Positions 32,869-36,271 of a stretch of 36,271 bases of DNA are shown one piece after another (the stretch's first letter is position 1; each line of letters starts with the position of its first letter). The DNA lies in NCBI RefSeq assembly GCF_029263155.1, contig NZ_JAJCYB010000009.1, forward strand, positions 1 through 36,271, read 5' to 3'. This DNA comes from Pseudonocardia sp. (lineage in GTDB: Bacteria > Actinomycetota > Actinomycetes > Mycobacteriales > Pseudonocardiaceae). The position numbers were made by a program, and so were the translations under genes. The notes under the pieces were generated by a model, which saw only the letters and a program-made list of their open reading frames with translations, had not been told where the DNA came from and made no database searches.

Positions 32869-34554
32869 ATGACCGCCCTCTCCGGCCCGCTCCTGTCCGG
32901 GCCCGTCGTCGACATCGACCACGCCGACAGCCTCGGCGTGCTCCGCCGCCAGACCACGGTCCTGGAGCTGATCGCCGCCGGCACTCCGCTGCCCGACGTG
33001 CTGGGCGCCGTCACCGCCTCGATCGAGGAACTCATCCCCGACAGCCGGTGCTCGGTGCTGCTGCTCGACGCCACCGCCGGAACGCTGCACCACGGCGCCG
33101 CGCCGACGTTGCCCGTCGAGTACTCCGCCGCGATCGACGGCCTGCACATCGCCGCCGACGCGGGGTCGTGCGGGGCGGCCGCATTCCTCGACACCGAGGT
33201 CGTCGCCGAGGACATCACCAGCGACCCGCGGTGGGACCGCTACCGCACCCTCGCCGTGCCGCACGGCCTGCGCGCCTGCTGGTCGAGCCCGATCCGCGGG
33301 CACACCGCGGCCGCCTCCGCCGCGGTGCTCGGCACGTTCGCCGTCTACCACGACGCACCGCACCTGCCCACGCCCCGCGAGCAGCGGCTCGTCGAGCGGT
33401 TCACGCACCTCGCGTCCGTCGCGATCGAGCACGCCCGCCTCTACGGGGAGCTCGCCGACAGCGAGGAGCGGTTCCGCCGCGCGTTCGAGGACAACGCCGT
33501 CGGCATGGCCCTGACCGGCCTCGACGGGCGGTTCGGCCGCGTCAACCGGTCGTTGCAGGAGATGCTCGGCCGCTCCGAGGCCGACCTGCTCGCCGCCGAC
33601 GTCGAGTCGCTGCTGCACCCCGAGGCCGACGCGGGCGCCGCGGACCCGCTGCGCCGCCTGGGACGCGGCGAGCGCGACTCCGTGCAGTTCGAGACCACCC
33701 TCGCCCAGCCCGACGGCACCGCGGTCCGCACCGCCGTCACCGCGTCGGTGGTGCGCGCCGCCGACGGGAACCCGGTGTACGTGTCGATGAACGTCCTCGA
33801 CGTCACCGCGCGGCGGGCCTCCGAGCGCGACCGTCGGGCCCGCCGCGACGCCGAGCTGGCCCGCGGGGTCGCGGAGTCGGCGAGCCGGGCCAAGTCGGAG
33901 TTCCTGTCGGCGCTGAGCCACGAGATGCGCACGCCGCTGCAGGCGATCACCGGGTTCACCGAGCTGCTCGGCACCCTCGACCTGCCCGAGGATCGCCGCA
34001 GCGCCGCGCTCGGCCACATCTCCGGCGCCTGCTCCCACATCCTGGCCCTGGTCGACGACGTGCTCGACATCGCGCGGATCGAGGCCGGCGCGCTGCCCCT
34101 GACGCGGGCCGACATCCCGCTCGACGAGCTGGTGCGCGAGGTCGTCGACCTGCTGGCACCCGTCGCCGACGAGCGCGCGATCACCCTCGACCACCGGCCC
34201 ACCGAGCTCGCGGTGCGGGCCGACCGGCGGCGCCTGCGCCAGGTGCTGCTCAACCTCGTCGCCAACGGGGTGCGCTACAACCGCACCGGCGGCTGGGTGC
34301 GCGTCACCGTCGAGGCGGACGGGCCGCACGTCGCGATCCGGGTGGCGGACTCGGGCCCGGGGATCGCCCCGGACCTGCTCGACCGGCTCTTCGTGCCATT
34401 CGACCGCCTCGGCGAGCAGGAGGGCCCAGGCACGGGGCTCGGCATGGCCCTGGCCCGCGGCCTGGCCGAGGCGATGGACGGCGCGCTGTCGGTGCACAGC
34501 TGTCCCGGTGAGGGCACGACGATGGAGGTCCGGCTCCCCGCCGCCCCCGGCTGA
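32869..34554 (+). CDS. Soluble GAF-PAS sensor histidine kinase
   Basis: 561 aa without transmembrane segments, so a cytosolic sensor. GAF domain about 45-180 (SSPIRGHTAAASAAVLGTFAVY), PAS about 200-325 (RFRRAFEDNAVGMALTGLDGRFGRVN), HisKA with phospho-acceptor His351 in ALSHEMRTP, and HATPase with VLLNLVANGVRYN, ADSGPGIAPDLLDRLFVPF and GTGLGMALARGL. It pairs with the upstream regulator by position. The GAF-PAS input suggests a small-molecule, redox or gas signal; which one is not visible. Confidence 0.94.
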   Translation: MTALSGPLLSGPVVDIDHADSLGVLRRQTTVLELIAAGTPLPDVLGAVTASIEELIPDSRCSVLLLDATAGTLHHGAAPTLPVEYSAAIDGLHIAADAGSCGAAAFLDTEVVAEDITSDPRWDRYRTLAVPHGLRACWSSPIRGHTAAASAAVLGTFAVYHDAPHLPTPREQRLVERFTHLASVAIEHARLYGELADSEERFRRAFEDNAVGMALTGLDGRFGRVNRSLQEMLGRSEADLLAADVESLLHPEADAGAADPLRRLGRGERDSVQFETTLAQPDGTAVRTAVTASVVRAADGNPVYVSMNVLDVTARRASERDRRARRDAELARGVAESASRAKSEFLSALSHEMRTPLQAITGFTELLGTLDLPEDRRSAALGHISGACSHILALVDDVLDIARIEAGALPLTRADIPLDELVREVVDLLAPVADERAITLDHRPTELAVRADRRRLRQVLLNLVANGVRYNRTGGWVRVTVEADGPHVAIRVADSGPGIAPDLLDRLFVPFDRLGEQEGPGTGLGMALARGLAEAMDGALSVHSCPGEGTTMEVRLPAAPG

Positions 34555-34556
34555 GC

Positions 34557-34808
34557 GGGTCGCCTGCCCTGGTGGAGCTGGCCGCCGACTCCGGGATGCA
34601 GCCCCTGGGCTGGTCGGTCGATCCGCGGGACTGGAGACGCCCCGGTGCCACCGCGATCGTCGAGGCCGTCCAGCGCGAGGTACGACCGGGCGCGGTGATC
34701 CTGCTCCACGACTGGCGCGGCCTGCGCGACCAGACCGTCGAGGCGCTGGAGCGGCTGCTGCCGTGGCTCGTGGAGCGCGGCAACACGTTCGGCTTCCCCA
34801 CGCGGTGA
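34557..34808 (+). pseudogene. Polysaccharide deacetylase remnant (C-terminal end only)
   Basis: About 83 codons readable from just after the kinase stop (GTG at 34572 is the only start). SVDPRDWRRPG, then VQREVRPGAVILLHDW, matches the end of NodB-type carbohydrate esterase 4 deacetylases. The N-terminal two thirds with the metal-binding Asp/His/His motif and catalytic Asp are absent. Most likely a deletion relic fused next to the kinase gene; no role expected. Confidence 0.8.
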
Positions 34809-34846
34809 CGCTGCCACCGTCCGCAACCGCGGCTACCGTGCCAGGG

Positions 34847-35713
34847 ATGGCCCGACTCGTCCGAGATATCATGACCACCCGTGCCGTCACCGTGCGTGCC
34901 GACGAGACGATGGCCGCTGCCGTGGAGCGGATGACCCGCTTCGGGTTCAGTGCCCTGCCGGTCGTCACCGCATCGTTCCGGCTCGTCGGCATGGTGAGCC
35001 TGCTCGACGTGCTGCGCTGTCGCGAGGCGCACCAGGCCGAGGGTGTGCAGGCCGACGAGCACATCCCCGTCGGGGAGATCATGAACCCGGAGGTGGTCTC
35101 GATGCCGGCCACGGCGAACGCCGGCGCGGCGGCCCGGCGGATGCGCAGCCACGGTGAGCTGCGGGTGCTGCCGGTGGTACAGGGCAGCAAGCTCGTCGGG
35201 GTGATCACCCGTAGTGATCTGCTGCGCCATCGCGACGGGCGGGCCCGCGGACGGCCGACCGGGTTGCGGCGGCTGCTCGGCGGGGGCCGCGAGCGGGCCG
35301 AGGACGACGCGCTGTTCGCGCTCGCCCGCACCCGCCGCACCGGTCCCGCGCTGCCCGCCACCACGGGCGTGTCCGAGGTGATGACCCGGGAGGTCGACAC
35401 CGTTCGCGCCGGCGACCACGTCGCCGTGGCCGCCGAGGTGATGCTGCAGCGCCGGCACACCGCGCTGCCCGTCGTCGACGGGGACCGGCTCGTCGGCATC
35501 CTCAGCGAGGCCGACATCCTGGCCGACCCGCTCGCCGGCCGCTCGGCCCACGCGACCGTCGGCTCGGTCATGACGCGCACCCCCGTCACCATGGACGTGG
35601 GAGCGACGCTGGGGCAGGCGCGGGCGGTGGTCGCCGATCACGGCCTGCGCACCGTGCCGGTGGTCGACGGGGGGCGGCTCGTCGGGGTGCTCAGCCGGAG
35701 CGACCTGGTCTGA
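34847..35713 (+). CDS. Protein with four CBS domains
   Basis: 288 aa made of two CBS pairs. Each CBS domain starts with a (D/E)(I/V)M motif: VRDIMTTRAVTV, VGEIMNPEVVSM, VSEVMTREVDTV and VGSVMTRTPVTM. Each ends with a LVGxxSxxD or LVGVITRSDLL type strand. CBS pairs bind adenine nucleotides and act as energy sensors. A basic linker (about 125-165) joins the pairs. ATG at 34847; a TACCGT box (34834-34839) 7 nt upstream indicates a leaderless mRNA. Confidence 0.93.
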   Translation: MARLVRDIMTTRAVTVRADETMAAAVERMTRFGFSALPVVTASFRLVGMVSLLDVLRCREAHQAEGVQADEHIPVGEIMNPEVVSMPATANAGAAARRMRSHGELRVLPVVQGSKLVGVITRSDLLRHRDGRARGRPTGLRRLLGGGRERAEDDALFALARTRRTGPALPATTGVSEVMTREVDTVRAGDHVAVAAEVMLQRRHTALPVVDGDRLVGILSEADILADPLAGRSAHATVGSVMTRTPVTMDVGATLGQARAVVADHGLRTVPVVDGGRLVGVLSRSDLV

Positions 35714-35745
35714 TCCGGTTACGCAGGCAGCACTTCGGATGATCT

Positions 35746-35997
35746 TCAGATCGGGTCGTTGGTCTTGAGCAGCGTGTGGCCGGGATCCGCGAGCCCGGTC
35801 CACAGGTGCCGGAACCGCCGCGTCGCGGCGACGGCATCGACGAGATCCGTGTGACCGATCTGGCCCTCGCCGACCGCGTCACGGACGGTCTCCCGCAACG
35901 CAGGCCGGTCACCGGGACTCCAGGCCGTCGTGCGTGCGCCGGCCGGGCAGCCACCACTGTCGACCGGTGGCACGGAGAGCCAGGTAGACCCCAGCAT
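35746..35997 (-). pseudogene. Unknown gene, 3' part (probable frameshift)
   Basis: Open frame of 83 codons whose last 45 residues (DRPALRETVRDAVGEGQIGHTDLVDAVAATRRFRHLWTGLAD) look protein-like, while its first 35 do not. Another frame just upstream (entry 35909-36271) is protein-like up to the same point. A single frameshift near 35910-35930 would join them. The product is not recognised. Confidence 0.4.
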
Positions 35998-36271
35998 CCT
36001 CGGTCACCGCGTGGTGCATCATCGCCGCGCAGACGATCGACGCCCGCATCGCGGCTCTGGGTTCGGCGACCTCCCAGCGGTTCAGGTGAACCCGTTTCCG
36101 GGGTGGTCGGCTTCTTCCGACCCGCGACCGGGGCCCGCCCGCCGGGTCGGGCGGGCCGGGTTCGGGCGTGTCGGCGGCCTCCCAGCGGTTCAGGTGAACC
36201 GTTCCGTGCCGGGTGGTGTGGTGGTCGGCTTCTACCGATGTGCTGCCGCGCCGATTCCGTTCCTCGGCGCT
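35909..36271 (-). pseudogene. Unknown gene, 5' part, running off the window edge
   Basis: Frame open from the window edge for 120 codons to a TGA at 35909-35911, with about 80 percent G/C at third positions. It contains VHLNRWEAAD and VHLNRWEVAE 36 residues apart, then RASIVCAAMMHHAVTEDAGVYLALRATGRQWWLPGRR. No family recognised. The following frame (35746-35997) continues plausibly after a shift. Alternatively this is a noncoding repeat region that happens to be open. Confidence 0.4.
36065..36238. repeat. Direct repeat pair flanking a strong hairpin
   Basis: A 28-bp segment containing CAGCGGTTCAGGTGAACC occurs at 36065-36092 and 36173-36200 with one mismatch. A second shared block GTGGTCGGCTTCT follows each (36103 and 36221). 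Between them lies a perfect 10-bp stem GGCCCGCCCG/CGGGCGGGCC (36132-36141 with 36148-36157). The 108-bp period is a multiple of three. Confidence 0.85.

Noticed and set aside
1..36271. tRNA, rRNA, insertion sequence or prophage genes
   Set aside because: No tRNA T-arm pattern, transposase, integrase or phage structural gene was recognised.

Overview
The window is very GC-rich actinobacterial DNA. An SsgA-like protein, an F420-type luciferase-like oxidoreductase, a WS/DGAT acyltransferase, DUF5313 and DUF5709 proteins, many GTG starts and many apparently leaderless genes point to the Pseudonocardiales, probably Pseudonocardia or a close relative. The genus is an inference; no rRNA or tRNA gene is present to anchor it.

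Left part (1-21242). After the 3' end of a Ser/Thr kinase, almost everything on the minus strand as far as 19451 belongs to, or is woven into, a cobalamin (B12) cluster. In transcription order: cobQ, a fused AAA+/VWA cobaltochelatase subunit, cobO, an aldo/keto reductase, cobB, a lipid trio (WS/DGAT acyltransferase, patatin lipase, frameshifted alpha/beta hydrolase), cobM, cobL, a cbiG-cobJ fusion, a Doc-type toxin-antitoxin pair, a cobalamin riboswitch, cobH, cbiX and a CysG-like cobA. cobD (cbiB) lies just beyond a divergent SURF1 gene. The set mixes markers of early cobalt insertion (cbiX, cbiG) and late insertion (AAA+/VWA chelatase, cobB, cobO). cobI, cobG, cobK, cobF, cobN and the lower-ligand genes are not in the window.

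Middle part (21416-31542). Single genes and short operons: a flavin reductase, a small Cys-containing protein, an acyl-CoA synthetase, a lipoprotein, an SsgA-like protein, DUF5313 and DUF5709 proteins, a TetR regulator converging on an SDR, and a four-gene operon (Lrp-type regulator, small protein, SRPBCC protein, luciferase-like oxidoreductase), then a second SRPBCC gene.

Right part (31603-36271). A HTH-TOBE molybdate-type protein, a two-component pair (OmpR-type regulator and soluble GAF-PAS histidine kinase), a decayed polysaccharide deacetylase, a four-CBS-domain protein, and a probably broken gene with an internal duplication running off the edge.

The most unusual content is repetitive. 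A 22-bp tandem array lies in frame inside cobB, and the same unit and period recur as a palindromic cluster at 24701-24777. A 16-bp perfect inverted repeat and a 15-bp minisatellite sit inside the chelatase linker. A two-state hairpin leader precedes cobB. cobQ and the SURF1 gene appear to start without leaders from one shared, near-palindromic -10 element.
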